From Micromonospora sp. MP36 (GTDB taxonomy: Bacteria > Actinomycetota > Actinomycetes > Mycobacteriales > Micromonosporaceae), in contig NZ_VSFA01000041.1 of assembly GCF_008119785.1 (NCBI RefSeq), positions 1 to 63,167 of the forward strand: DNA of 63,167 nucleotides, read 5' to 3'. Position numbers and translations under genes: made by a program. Below, in pieces: positions 35,341 to 44,383 of the stretch. Every line of letters starts with the position of its first letter. Positions within the stretch are counted from its first letter, which is position 1. Under the pieces are notes generated by a model. That model ran no database searches. It had not been told where the DNA came from and saw nothing but the letters and a program-made list of their open reading frames with translations.

Positions 35341-37518
35341 TCAGACCGTCAGGTTCCCGGCGTCGCGGACCCGGGACGAGGCGGCGGGCAGCTCCCGGGT
35401 CACGCCCTCCTCGACGCACCCGGTGTGGTGCAGGTAGGAGCCCTCGCCGAAGCCGGCGTCGGCCAGCCGCAGCTTCCCGCCGGTGAACTGCGCCCCCACG
35501 GCCGAGTACCGGTTGGTGCCGGCGTCGACGCTGACGTGCGCGGTGCCCGCGTCGCCGGTGGTGCTGAGGTAGCCGCCCAGCTCCCACCGCACGACGCCGG
35601 TGGCCGCGGCGCGGGACAGCAGCGCCTTCGCCGCGTTCGTTCCGCTGATCACCGCCCCACCGCCGACGCTGATCCGCTGGTCGGCGGCGCCGGCGAGGCG
35701 GATGCCGGTATCGGTGAAGGTCCCGCCGGACACGCGCACGTCGGCGGACTTCACGGTGGCCGGGGCGGCGTCCGGGGCGCCGACGAACGTCACGTCGGTC
35801 AGGTGCAGCCGTCCGGTGCCGCTGAAGGTGTGCCCGTTGACCCCGCGGATCGTGGTGCGGACCAGGTGCACCGGGGTCGTGACGCTGGCCTGCACCACGT
35901 CGGTGCCGGCGGCGGCCAGGGTGAACGCGCAGTCCTCGATGACGTTGGGTCGCTGCGACCGGGTGGACTGCTGGGAGATGATCAGCGTGTCGTCGGCGGC
36001 GCAGCCACGCAGCTGCACGCCGTCGGCGTTGACCCAGATCATTCCGGAGCCGGCCAGCCCGTCCTTGCGGATGACCTGGACGTCCTCCAGGGTCAGGTCG
36101 GTCACCTTCACCCGGGCCACGAACCAGGAGCAGACGTGCTTGCGCACGGTGATCCGCTTCGCCGCCGAGCCCCAGGCCGCCCCGGAGTTGGCGAACGTCA
36201 TCAGCCCGGAGTTGCCGGTGTAGACCAGGTCGTGCTCGTACTGGCCGTGCGTGACGAACGGGCCCTGGTCGTCGCCGTCGCCGTGGCAGTTCGTGACGTA
36301 CCCGTACGCCGAGGCGGTCCAGTCGTTGAGGTGCCGGGCGTTGGAGGTGCGGCAGTCCTCGACGTGCCCGTAGAGGCAGTAGATCTGCTGGGTGAGGTAG
36401 CCGGCGCCGCCCCAGGTGACCGAGGTCGGGTTCTTCAGGGTGCACCGGGCGGTGTGGAAGTACGTGCACCAGCGCCGCATGATCACCGGCCAGAAGGTGC
36501 CGGTGGCGTCGACGTCGGCGACGTCGCAGTGCACCGCGTACTCGTAGGCGATCGGGTGCGAGCCGGTGTACTGGTCGGCGCCGTTGCCGGTGAAGACGAG
36601 GTTGCGCACGTGCACCCGGCTGACCGGCTCGACCCGGGTCCAGGTGAGGGTGCGGCCGGCGGCCAGCTCCCAGCCGTTCTTGTAGTTGACCCGGATGTGG
36701 GTGCCGTCGATGACCTGGGTGACCTGGACGAGCTTCTGCAGCTCCCGCTCCCAGGTGCCGGCGAGCTGGTTGACCTCGACGGCGTACCACTGGCCGACGG
36801 CGAAGGCGGAGGAGTCGGCGACCTGGAAGGAGTCCCAGCCCTCCCGGACGGCCTCGGTCAGCCTGTGGGTGCGTACCTCGTCGGTGACCTTCCCGCGGAA
36901 GAACAGCACGGCGGCGAACGGGTCGTCGCGGCCGGCGTCCTCGATGCCGGTCGTGGACATGGTGTGCCCGCCGAAGTCGAGCACCAGGTCGCTGCGGGTG
37001 AACCGGTGCCGCTTGACGAAGTGCAGGTCGGAGTGGGCCTCGATGCGGTGCACGGTGGGGTCGTTGACCATGGCGTCGAGGGCGGCGTCGGCGGGGGTCT
37101 TCGCGTCGAAGATGCCGAAGTGCCGGAACTCGACGACGCCGTCGTGCAGCTGGCGCCAGCGGCCCGGCGTGTCGCCGTTCGGTGCGAGGACGGTGCCGCC
37201 GTTGCCGGCGGCGGTGCTGGCCGCGTCCCAGCGGACCAGCCGGGCGCCGCCGTCACCGGCGGCGAAGTGCCCGTCGACGTGCACGACCTGACCGTCGCGC
37301 AGGGTGTCGGGCTTCAGGCCGAGCAGGGCGGCGACGGTGCCGACATGCAGGACCGCGTCGCGGCCCGGGACCAGCGGGGTCGCCGCGCTGTCCGGCTCAG
37401 GGGCGGCGGACGCGGCGGTGGCGGTGGAGAGGGCGAGGGCGGTGCCGGCGAGGGCGAGCCCGCCGAGCCCGGAGGCGCGCAGCAGCGTGCGGCGGGAGGT
37501 CGGTTCGGAGCGGTCCAT
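35341..37518 (-). CDS. Tat-exported right-handed parallel beta-helix protein (copy 1)
   Basis: Large pectate-lyase-like fold protein (725 aa). N-terminal twin-arginine signal (SRRTLLRASGLGGLALAG, then AlaSerAla) suggests Tat export. Next comes a GDGGARLVRWDA/GRWRQL module as in family 55-like and tail-spike beta-helices, and a catalytic-looking face rich in Trp, His and Cys (WPVIMRRWCTYFHT, NCHGDGDDQG). The C-terminal repeats run to the end. About half of the residues match its neighbour (37551-39641). Probably a polysaccharide lyase or hydrolase acting outside the cell and feeding the importer; the substrate class is not assignable. Confidence 0.85.
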   Translation of the reverse strand: MDRSEPTSRRTLLRASGLGGLALAGTALALSTATAASAAPEPDSAATPLVPGRDAVLHVGTVAALLGLKPDTLRDGQVVHVDGHFAAGDGGARLVRWDAASTAAGNGGTVLAPNGDTPGRWRQLHDGVVEFRHFGIFDAKTPADAALDAMVNDPTVHRIEAHSDLHFVKRHRFTRSDLVLDFGGHTMSTTGIEDAGRDDPFAAVLFFRGKVTDEVRTHRLTEAVREGWDSFQVADSSAFAVGQWYAVEVNQLAGTWERELQKLVQVTQVIDGTHIRVNYKNGWELAAGRTLTWTRVEPVSRVHVRNLVFTGNGADQYTGSHPIAYEYAVHCDVADVDATGTFWPVIMRRWCTYFHTARCTLKNPTSVTWGGAGYLTQQIYCLYGHVEDCRTSNARHLNDWTASAYGYVTNCHGDGDDQGPFVTHGQYEHDLVYTGNSGLMTFANSGAAWGSAAKRITVRKHVCSWFVARVKVTDLTLEDVQVIRKDGLAGSGMIWVNADGVQLRGCAADDTLIISQQSTRSQRPNVIEDCAFTLAAAGTDVVQASVTTPVHLVRTTIRGVNGHTFSGTGRLHLTDVTFVGAPDAAPATVKSADVRVSGGTFTDTGIRLAGAADQRISVGGGAVISGTNAAKALLSRAAATGVVRWELGGYLSTTGDAGTAHVSVDAGTNRYSAVGAQFTGGKLRLADAGFGEGSYLHHTGCVEEGVTRELPAASSRVRDAGNLTV

Positions 37519-37550
37519 GGGGGTGTCTCCTCTTCCAGGGGCCGGGGTGA

Positions 37551-39641
37551 TCAGAGAGTGAGGTTGTCGCCGGTGGCGACGCGGGCGGAGTCGGCGGGCA
37601 GCTCGCGGGCGACCCCCTCCTCGACGCAGCCGGTGTGCAGCAGCGTGGAGGCGGCGCCGAAGGCGGCGTCGGCGAGCACCAGCCGGCCGCCGGTGAACCG
37701 CGCGCCGACGGCCCGGTAGCGGTTGACGCCGGTGTCCAGGCGTACGTGGGCGGTGCCCGCGTCGGCGGCGGTGCTGGTGCAGTCGCCCAGCTCGATGCGG
37801 ACCGCCCCGGACCCGGTGGCCCGGGCCAGCAGCGCCCGGCGGGCGTTGGTGCCGGCGAGCACCGCGCCGCCGTCGACGACGAGGCGCTGGTCGCGCACGG
37901 CCGACAGCTCGATGCCGGTGTCGGTGAGGGTGCCGCCGTCGATCACCACCTCCGCCGCGCCGACCAGCAGCGGGGCGGCCCCCGGCGACCCGGTGAGCGT
38001 GCAGTCGGTGAAGTGCACCGGACCGGAGCCGCGCAGGATCGCCCCGTCCAGGCCCCGGAAGGTGGTGCGCACGAAGTGCACCGGGTTGCTGACCGGGGTC
38101 TGCACGACGACGGTGCCGGCGGGCTGATCGAAGTCGCAGTCGGTGATGACGGTGGGCCGGCGGGAGCGCGCCGAGCGCTGGGCGATGCTCAGCGTCTTCG
38201 CCGAGCAGCCGCGCAGCTGCGCGCCGTCGGCGTTGATCTGAAGCGTGCCGGCCGGGTCGAAGGTCGAGCGGGCGATGACCCGCACGTCCTCCAGGGTCAG
38301 GTCGGTGATCTTGGTGCCGGCGACGAACCAGGAGCAGACGTGGCGGCGGACGGTGATCCGCTTGGCGCTGATGCCCCACTGGCCACCGCTGTTGGCGATG
38401 TCCATCAGGCCGGAGTTGCCGGTGAAGACGAGGTCGTGTTCGTACTGGCCGTGGGTGGTGAACGGGTTGCCCCCGGCGTCGTCGCCGTCGCCGTGGCAGT
38501 TCTCCACCGTGCAGTACGCCGAGGCGGTCAGGTCGTTGAGGTGCCGGGCGTTGGCGCTGCGGCAGTCCGCGACGTGCCCGTACAGGCAGTAGATCTGCTG
38601 GGTGAGGTAGCCCGCCCCGCCGTACATGACGGTGGGCGGGTTCTTCAGGCTGCAGTTGGCGGTGGTGAAGTGGGTGCACCAGCGGCGCATGATCACCGGC
38701 CACCAGGTGCCGGTGGCGTCGATGCCGGAGACGTCGCAGCGCACCGCGTACTCGTAGGCGACCGGGTGGGAGCCGCTGTACTCGCGGTCGTCCGGGCCGG
38801 AGCCGGGGTATTCGCCGGTGAAGGCGACGTGGCCCAGGAAGACCATGTTGCGTACGTGGGCGCGCTGGACCGGTTCGACCCGCCGCCAGGTGATCGTGCG
38901 GCCGGGCTCCAGGGTCCAGCCGTTGAGGTAGCCCACCCGGATGTGGGTGCCGTCGACGAGCTGGGTGACCTGGACCATCTTCTGCAGTTCGCGCTCGTCG
39001 GCGCCGGTGAGGGAGTTGCTGGTGGCCGTCCACCACTGCCCGACGGCGAACCGCCCGGAGTCGGGCACCTGGAACACGTCGGTCAGTTCGGGGACGGTCT
39101 CGGTGAGGGTGTGGGTGATCACCGTGTCGGTCACCGCGCCGCGGAAGTAGAGCACGGCGCCGAACGGATTGTCGTGGGTGTTGCGCTCGATGCCGTCGGT
39201 GTGCACGGTGTGCCCGCCGAAGTCCAGCTCGATGTCGCTGCGGCCGAACGTGTGCCGTTTGACGAAGCGCAGGTCGGTGTGGGCCTCGATCCGATGGATC
39301 GCCGGGTCGGCGACCATCGCGTCCAGCGCGGCGTCGGCGGGGGTGTCCCGGCCGAAGATCCCGAACCGCCGGAAGTCGCCGACCCCGTCGGGCACGGCCA
39401 GCCATCGGCCGCGCCCGGTCTGGTACGGGTCGTGCACGGTGCCGCCGTTGGCGGGGGCGGTGCTGGTGGGGTCCCAGCGCAGCAGTCCGCCGCCGCCGTC
39501 GCCGGCGGTGCGGTAGCCGGCGACCCGCACCAGGGTGCGGACCACCAGCACGGCGGGGGCGAGGGTGGCCAGGTCGGCGACGGTGTCGACGCGTAGGACC
39601 TGGTCCTGGGGGGTGAGTGTGGACGTGCCAAGTAGACCCAT
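37551..39641 (-). CDS. Right-handed parallel beta-helix protein (copy 2, no obvious signal)
   Basis: Paralogue (696 aa) of the neighbouring gene, colinear along its whole length: GDGGGGLLRWDP, DTPADAALDAMV, WPVIMRRWCTHFTT, YLTQQIYCLYGHVADC and NCHGDGDDAG all recur. It has an extra insertion near the region reading GSGPDDREY. ATG at 39641 gives no recognisable Sec or Tat signal, and an upstream extension is basic but not hydrophobic. It may be cytoplasmic, exported non-classically, or mis-started. It lies 32 nt upstream of copy 1 in one operon, after a 279-bp gap from the IclR gene. Confidence 0.82.
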   Translation of the reverse strand: MGLLGTSTLTPQDQVLRVDTVADLATLAPAVLVVRTLVRVAGYRTAGDGGGGLLRWDPTSTAPANGGTVHDPYQTGRGRWLAVPDGVGDFRRFGIFGRDTPADAALDAMVADPAIHRIEAHTDLRFVKRHTFGRSDIELDFGGHTVHTDGIERNTHDNPFGAVLYFRGAVTDTVITHTLTETVPELTDVFQVPDSGRFAVGQWWTATSNSLTGADERELQKMVQVTQLVDGTHIRVGYLNGWTLEPGRTITWRRVEPVQRAHVRNMVFLGHVAFTGEYPGSGPDDREYSGSHPVAYEYAVRCDVSGIDATGTWWPVIMRRWCTHFTTANCSLKNPPTVMYGGAGYLTQQIYCLYGHVADCRSANARHLNDLTASAYCTVENCHGDGDDAGGNPFTTHGQYEHDLVFTGNSGLMDIANSGGQWGISAKRITVRRHVCSWFVAGTKITDLTLEDVRVIARSTFDPAGTLQINADGAQLRGCSAKTLSIAQRSARSRRPTVITDCDFDQPAGTVVVQTPVSNPVHFVRTTFRGLDGAILRGSGPVHFTDCTLTGSPGAAPLLVGAAEVVIDGGTLTDTGIELSAVRDQRLVVDGGAVLAGTNARRALLARATGSGAVRIELGDCTSTAADAGTAHVRLDTGVNRYRAVGARFTGGRLVLADAAFGAASTLLHTGCVEEGVARELPADSARVATGDNLTL

Positions 39642-39920
39642 GGCGAGCCTCAACCTTCGCGGTCCAGCCGGCCGGCGCGACGCCGGACGGCGGGGCTGGG
39701 GGTCTGCGGGCGCCACGGTGGGCGCCGCAGGACGGGGGAAGGTCGGGCAAACGCGCGAGGCGCGCAGGCGGCGGAGCTGCTGACCGAAACGCCCGGCGCC
39801 GGGGCTGCGGCGCGACGGGAGTCAGCTGTTCGCCCGAGACGGCCGCGACCAGGGGCCGCGGCCCGTCGCGACCTGGGCCGCGACGTTGGCGGGAACGTTA
39901 AACAGCAGGTGAACCGGCTG

Positions 39921-40736
39921 TCAAGAGGTCACGTCCGCCGGGACGTGACCGAGCCGGACGGAGATGGCCTCGGCGGCCTGGCGCACCTGGCGCCCCAGCT
40001 CCTGGTACCGCCAGCTGGGCAGACCCAGCTTCAGCCCGGTCACGCTGATCGCGCCGCAGCACTGCCCGGTGTGGTCGCGCAGGGCGCTGCCGATGCAGAA
40101 CACCCCCTCGGCGTCCTCCTCGTCGTCGAGGGCGTACCCGGCCTTGCGGACGTCGTCGAGGTGGGCCAGGAGTGAGTCCAGGTCGGTGATGGTGTGGTCG
40201 GTGCGTCGGGGCAGCCCGACGCGGCCGATCAGTTCGGCGACCTGCGGCGGGGTCATCTCGGCCAGCAGGGCCTTGCCCAGCCCGGTGCAGTGCGGCAGCT
40301 CGCGGGTGCCCATCCGCAGCTCGATCTGGATGCGCTCGCCGTTGCTGACCTGGTCGATGACGACCGCGTGGGCCCCCTCGGGGACGGCCAGCCGGGAGCT
40401 GAGCCCGGTCTCACGGGTCAGCCCAGCCAGCACCGGGCGGGCGATGTCACGCAGCGACAGTTGCTCCTGGGCGCGGACGCCGAGGCGGGCCAGCGCCATC
40501 CCGAGGCGGTAGCGGCGGTTCATCCCCTCGCCGTCGTCGGCGGCCAGGCCGTGGTGGCAGAGGGTGTGCAGGGTGGCGAACGCGGCGCTTTTGGACAGTC
40601 CGCAGGCGCGGGCGATGTCGGTGACGCTCAGCCCCTCGCCGGGGGCGGCGGCGGACAGCGCCTCCAGCACCTCGGCCGCGCGGCTGACGCTGCGCACCAG
40701 GTAGCGGGAGCTGTCCCCGTCTTCGGTGGTGGTCAT
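39921..40736 (-). CDS. IclR-family transcriptional regulator
   Basis: Regulator of 271 aa: N-terminal winged HTH (about 14-75, SVTDIARACGLSKSAAFATLHTL) and a C-terminal IclR effector domain (HAVVIDQVSNGERIQIELRMG, CTGLGKALLAEM). ATG at 40736 has AAGAAGGA upstream. It lies between the leftward beta-helix/transport operon and the rightward aminotransferase operon, with a strong dyad operator at 40855-40889. It is the natural local regulator of both arms. IclR proteins usually repress and are released by a pathway intermediate. Confidence 0.94.
   Translation of the reverse strand: MTTTEDGDSSRYLVRSVSRAAEVLEALSAAAPGEGLSVTDIARACGLSKSAAFATLHTLCHHGLAADDGEGMNRRYRLGMALARLGVRAQEQLSLRDIARPVLAGLTRETGLSSRLAVPEGAHAVVIDQVSNGERIQIELRMGTRELPHCTGLGKALLAEMTPPQVAELIGRVGLPRRTDHTITDLDSLLAHLDDVRKAGYALDDEEDAEGVFCIGSALRDHTGQCCGAISVTGLKLGLPSWRYQELGRQVRQAAEAISVRLGHVPADVTS
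39927..39950 (-). terminator. Hairpin overlapping the end of the IclR gene
   Basis: GGTCACGTCC and GGACGTGACC form a perfect 10-bp stem with a 4-nt loop across the last codons of the regulator gene. It would partly insulate the IclR gene from the beta-helix operon. The downstream gap 39642-39920 contains no other clear element. Confidence 0.5.
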
Positions 40737-40778
40737 GGTCCTTCTTTCGGTCAGGGAAGCCGAAGGTGTTCGCCAAGG

Positions 40779-40804
40779 CCGAACAGCGTAACAAAGCCGT
40801 TCGG
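40779..40804. promoter_or_regulatory. Upstream IclR half-sites near the IclR start
   Basis: CCGAAC (40779-40784) and GTTCGG (40799-40804) are inverted copies of the half-site used in the main dyad at 40855-40889. They lie 43-68 nt upstream of the IclR start and may serve autoregulation. Wider spacing than in the main site makes this weaker. Confidence 0.4.
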
Positions 40805-40823
40805 AAAATGGTGTGCCGGCGTG

Positions 40824-40853
40824 TTGACCGTCGCGATCAAGCGTGCTTAGTAT
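40824..40853 (+). promoter_or_regulatory. Vegetative-type promoter for the aminotransferase operon
   Basis: TTGACC (40824-40829), an 18-nt spacer and TAGTAT (40848-40853) form a good housekeeping promoter. The IclR dyad begins 2 nt downstream and covers +1, so bound IclR would block initiation. Start codon of the first gene is at 40975, giving a leader of about 115 nt. Confidence 0.7.
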
Positions 40854-40854
40854 G

Positions 40855-40889
40855 CCGAACATCGTTTGGTAATACCGAACAGCGTTCTG
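40855..40889. promoter_or_regulatory. 35-bp four-half-site IclR operator
   Basis: A dyad centred at 40872: the inner 17 bp reads GTTTGGTA-A-TACCGAAC (7 of 8 pairs match), flanked by CCGAAC on the left and GTTCTG on the right. GTTCGGTA-type palindromes are typical IclR-family targets. The outer half-sites are also symmetric about the same centre, fitting a dimer-of-dimers. Confidence 0.7.
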
Positions 40890-40974
40890 AAACTCGAATG
40901 GTTCCTCCTGCGGCGGACAAACCGCGGCGCCGCGACCGGGCTGGGTCGCCGCGCCGCACCGATGAGGAGAAGGT

Positions 40975-42357
40975 GTGATTTCACGATCGGCCCCGTCCGG
41001 TGCCACCATCGCCGAGCGGGCACGCCGGGTCATCCCCGGCGGCGTCAACAGCGGGCAGCGCAGCATCCCGGGCCTCACCGACCTGGTGATCGCCCGCGCC
41101 TCCGGCGCGCGCTTCTGGGACGCCGACGGACGCCAGTACACCGACTACCACGCGGCCTTCGGGCCGCCCCTGCTCGGCCACAACGACCCAGACGTCAACG
41201 CCGCCGTCACCGAGGCCGGCAAGCGGCTGGACCTGTGCGGCGTGGCCGTCACCGACGGCGAGGTCCAACTCGCCGAGACCCTCGCCGAGCTGGTCCCGAG
41301 CATCGAGAAGGTGCTGCTGACCAGCACCGGCAGCGAGGCAACCTTCCACGCCCTGCGGGTCGCCCGCGCCGCCACCGGCCGGCGCCTGGTGGTCAAGTTC
41401 CAGGGCTGCTACCACGGCTGGCACGACTCGGTCAGCCTCAACGTCATCTCCGCCCCCGACCGGGTGGGCGTGCCCGACCCGATCTCCACCGGCATCCTGC
41501 CCGAGGTCCTCGACGCCACCCTCGTGCTGCGCTTCAACGACGTGGCCGCCGTCCGGGCCGCCTTCGCCGCCCACGGCGACGACATCGCCGCGGTCATCGT
41601 CGAGCCGGTGCCGCACAACGTCGGCTGCCTCCTGCCCGACCAGGAGTTCCTTCAGGCCCTGCGCGACGAGTGCACCCGCGCCGGCAGCGTGCTGGTCTTC
41701 GACGAGGTGATCACCGGCTTCCGGCACGACCTCGGCGGCTGGCAGAAGATCAGCGGGATCACCCCCGACCTGACCACCCTGGGCAAGGCCATCGCCAACG
41801 GCTACCCGATCGGCGCCCTCGGCGGCCGGGCCGACCTGATGGACCTGTTCAGCACCCACCCCGGCGCGCCCGCCTTCTTCGCCGGCACCTACAACGGGCA
41901 CCCCGCCGTGGTCGCCGCCGCCATCGCCACCCTCGGCAAGCTGCGTACCGAGCCGGTGCACGAGCACGTCTACCGGCTCGGCGACCGGGCCCGCGCCGGC
42001 ATCACCGAGGTCCTCGCCGACCTCGGCGTCCCCGCCGTGGTCACCGGCCACGGCTCCGTCTTCGTGACCTACTTCATGCCCGGGCCGGTGCCGCGCAGCT
42101 ACGACGACCTGCTCCGCAACGATGCCGGCATGTTCATCGGCTACCGTCGGCGGATGCCCGAGCACGGCATCTTCGAGCTGCCGCTGAACCTCAAGCGCAA
42201 CCACGTCTCGTACGCCCACACCGACGCCGACATCGACCACCTCGTTGAGGCCACCCGGGCAGCCGTCCGCGACACCCTCGCCGCCGGCGGCGTCACCGAA
42301 CTGGCCGGCAGCGCCACGATGGGCGGCGCGACCGCCGGCGGGGGAGGACGGTCCTGA
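40975..42357 (+). CDS. Class III aminotransferase (glutamate-1-semialdehyde aminomutase-like)
   Basis: PLP enzyme (460 aa). N-terminal PGGVNSGQRSIPG as in HemL, STGSEATFHALRVAR, YHGWHD (146-151), FDEVITGFR (Asp243) and the Schiff-base Lys271 in TLGKAIANGYPIGALGG. It is not the tetrapyrrole enzyme by context: it leads an operon with a sugar-acid dehydratase, amidohydrolase and SDR. It may transaminate a keto or amino sugar acid. GTG at 40975 has GAGGAG 5 nt upstream. Its stop overlaps the next start (TGATG). Expression should be under IclR control. Confidence 0.9.
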   Translation: MISRSAPSGATIAERARRVIPGGVNSGQRSIPGLTDLVIARASGARFWDADGRQYTDYHAAFGPPLLGHNDPDVNAAVTEAGKRLDLCGVAVTDGEVQLAETLAELVPSIEKVLLTSTGSEATFHALRVARAATGRRLVVKFQGCYHGWHDSVSLNVISAPDRVGVPDPISTGILPEVLDATLVLRFNDVAAVRAAFAAHGDDIAAVIVEPVPHNVGCLLPDQEFLQALRDECTRAGSVLVFDEVITGFRHDLGGWQKISGITPDLTTLGKAIANGYPIGALGGRADLMDLFSTHPGAPAFFAGTYNGHPAVVAAAIATLGKLRTEPVHEHVYRLGDRARAGITEVLADLGVPAVVTGHGSVFVTYFMPGPVPRSYDDLLRNDAGMFIGYRRRMPEHGIFELPLNLKRNHVSYAHTDADIDHLVEATRAAVRDTLAAGGVTELAGSATMGGATAGGGGRS

Positions 42358-43544
42358 TGCTGACCGTCGACAAGACGCGTCCCGTCGGCCCCGCCGGGCG
42401 GATCAGCCGGGTGGAGACCCTCACGCTCGGCACCGCCTGGCGCGACTTCTCCTACGTGCGGGTGCACACCGACGCCGGGCTGACCGGCGTCGGCGAGATC
42501 ACCCACCCGTACCGGGCGCGGGAAACCTGCCAGCTCGCCGAGGCGATGGCCGGGCGGCACCTGATCGGCGCCGACCCGTTCGACGTCGAGGAGATCTGGC
42601 TGCGCATGTACCAGGGCGACTTCCTGCGCGGCGGCGACATCGGCGGGATCGTCGTCTCCGGCGTCGACCAGGCCCTCTACGACCTCATGGGCAAGGCCCT
42701 CGGCGTGCCCGCGTACCGCCTCACCGGCGGGGCCTGCCGCGATCGCGTCCGGGTGTACGCCAACGGCTGGTACACCGGTGACCGCGAGCCCGCCGCGTTC
42801 GCCGAGCGGGCTGTCGCCACCGTCGCCAAGGGGTACACGGCACTGAAGTTCGACCCGTTCGGCGCGGGCCTCGGCGAGCTGTCCCGCGCCGAGCTGCGCC
42901 GCTCGATCGACATCGTCGCCGCCGTCCGCGACGCCGTCGGGCCCGAGATCGAGCTGTTCGTCGAGGGGCACGCCCGCTTCGCCATGCACACCGCCGCCCG
43001 GCTGGTACGCGAGCTGGAGCCGTTCGACCTCGGCTGGTTCGAGGAGCCGCTGCCGTGGACGCACATCGAGCGGTACGCCGAGCTGCGTGCCCGCGCCACC
43101 ATGCCGATCTCCGGCGGCGAGCACTTCCACAACCGCTACGAATACGCCCGGCTGTTCGCCACCGACGCCGTCGACATCATCCAGCCCGACCTGTCCATGG
43201 CCGGCGGGTTCACCGAGGTGCGCAAGCTCGCCGCCATCGCCGACCAGCACGCCATGGTCGTCGCCCCGCACAACTCCAACTCACCGCTGTGCACCACCGC
43301 GTCGGTGCACGCCGTCCTCGGGATGCCCAACTTCAAGATCCTGGAGACGTTCGACGGCCTGCTGGAGGACTACGTCTTCGACGCCGTGCGCGGCGCCCTG
43401 CCGGTGGTCGACGGGCACATCGACCTGCCCACCGCCCCCGGACTCGGCGTCGAACTGGTTGACGAGGTGTTCGCCGAGCACCCGCCGAGCCACGGCTTCT
43501 GGAACATGTTCGCCGAGGGGTGGGAGAAGCGGGACCGCCGATGA
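42357..43544 (+). CDS. Enolase-superfamily acid-sugar dehydratase
   Basis: Mandelate racemase/muconate lactonising-type enzyme (395 aa). Metal and acid/base residues: KFDPFG (Lys164), FVEGHARF (Glu203, His205), FEEPLPW (Glu229/230), SGGEHFHNRYEY (Glu255), and APHNSNSP (His305) followed by ILETF. The E-x-H arrangement resembles galactonate-type dehydratases, where Asp-x-His occupies that place. It probably dehydrates an aldonic acid to a 2-keto-3-deoxy acid, which the DHDPS-like and FAH-like enzymes could cleave. Start overlaps the aminotransferase stop by 1 nt. Confidence 0.9.
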   Translation: MLTVDKTRPVGPAGRISRVETLTLGTAWRDFSYVRVHTDAGLTGVGEITHPYRARETCQLAEAMAGRHLIGADPFDVEEIWLRMYQGDFLRGGDIGGIVVSGVDQALYDLMGKALGVPAYRLTGGACRDRVRVYANGWYTGDREPAAFAERAVATVAKGYTALKFDPFGAGLGELSRAELRRSIDIVAAVRDAVGPEIELFVEGHARFAMHTAARLVRELEPFDLGWFEEPLPWTHIERYAELRARATMPISGGEHFHNRYEYARLFATDAVDIIQPDLSMAGGFTEVRKLAAIADQHAMVVAPHNSNSPLCTTASVHAVLGMPNFKILETFDGLLEDYVFDAVRGALPVVDGHIDLPTAPGLGVELVDEVFAEHPPSHGFWNMFAEGWEKRDRR

Positions 43545-44383
43545 TCGTCGACGTGCACTCGCACCTGTTCGACTGCCCGGAGCACGTCGGCGACCCGTTC
43601 GCCGCCGAGGCATCCCGGGCGCACGGCGGCGAGGTCGACCTGACGGTGCGGTGGTCGCAGTACGCGGCCACCGCACCGCCGGACACCCGCACCATCGTCG
43701 TCGGCGGCAAGGCCCGCCGCTCCGGCCTCTGGGTCGACGATGCCGCCGTGGCGGCGTACGTCGCGGACCACCCCGACCGGCTGGTCGGCTACCTCGCCCT
43801 GGACCCCACCCAGCCTGGTTGGCGCGACGAACTGGAGCACGGGCACCGCGATCTCGGCCTGCGCGGCATCAAGCTGATGCCGATGTACGCCGGGTTCGAC
43901 CCCGCCGACCCCGCCTACGACGACCTTTACGCCTACGCCGAACGGCACGGCCTGCCGCTGCTGGTGCACACCGGCACCACCTTCGTCTCCGCCGCGCCGC
44001 TGCGCTACGCCCTGCCGGTGCACCTCGACGAGGTGGCCATCCGCCATCCCGAGCTGCGGATGGTGCTCGCCCACCTCGGCCACCCGTACGAGGGGGAGTG
44101 CATCGCGGTCATCCGTAAGCACCAGCACGTCTACGCCGATGTCTCCGCGCTGCACTACCGCCCCTTCCAGCTCTGGCTCAGCCTCCGGCTGGTGCAGGAC
44201 TACGGGGTGTGGGGCAAGTTGCTGTTCGGCAGCGACTATCCCTTCACCACCGTCGACGCCTCGATCGAGGGGCTGCGCAGGGTGGGCCGGGTCCCCGGCA
44301 TCCCCGGCCTCGACCCGCTCGACACCGAGCAGATCGAGCAGCTGATCCACCGTCCATCGCTCGACCTGCTGGGGTTGGCATGA
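43541..44383 (+). CDS. Amidohydrolase-2 family TIM-barrel hydrolase
   Basis: Metal-dependent hydrolase or decarboxylase (280 aa). N-terminal VDVHSHLFD (HxH), GIKLMPMYAGFDP, PLLVHTGTTF and VLAHLGHPYEGE with metal/catalytic His, and GSDYPFTT with the Asp. Length is typical of amidohydrolase 2 enzymes, which include lactonases such as L-rhamnono- or L-fucono-lactonase and aromatic decarboxylases. In this locus a lactonase role is plausible, parallel to the SMP-30 protein. ATG overlaps the dehydratase stop (ATGA) and its own stop overlaps the SDR start. Confidence 0.88.
   Translation: MIVDVHSHLFDCPEHVGDPFAAEASRAHGGEVDLTVRWSQYAATAPPDTRTIVVGGKARRSGLWVDDAAVAAYVADHPDRLVGYLALDPTQPGWRDELEHGHRDLGLRGIKLMPMYAGFDPADPAYDDLYAYAERHGLPLLVHTGTTFVSAAPLRYALPVHLDEVAIRHPELRMVLAHLGHPYEGECIAVIRKHQHVYADVSALHYRPFQLWLSLRLVQDYGVWGKLLFGSDYPFTTVDASIEGLRRVGRVPGIPGLDPLDTEQIEQLIHRPSLDLLGLA

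Noticed and set aside
35341..39750. Continuous 1469-codon leftward frame across both beta-helix genes
   Set aside because: Only the last 725 codons are the real copy 1; the earlier part is copy 2 read out of frame (Arg/Pro-rich).
40760..40774. Extra IclR site (CGAA-N4-TTCG)
   Set aside because: Spacing differs from the main dyad and the match is short, so it was not counted as an operator.
40975..42357. HemL for tetrapyrrole synthesis
   Set aside because: Sequence type is similar, but the gene is in an IclR-controlled sugar-acid operon with no other haem gene nearby.
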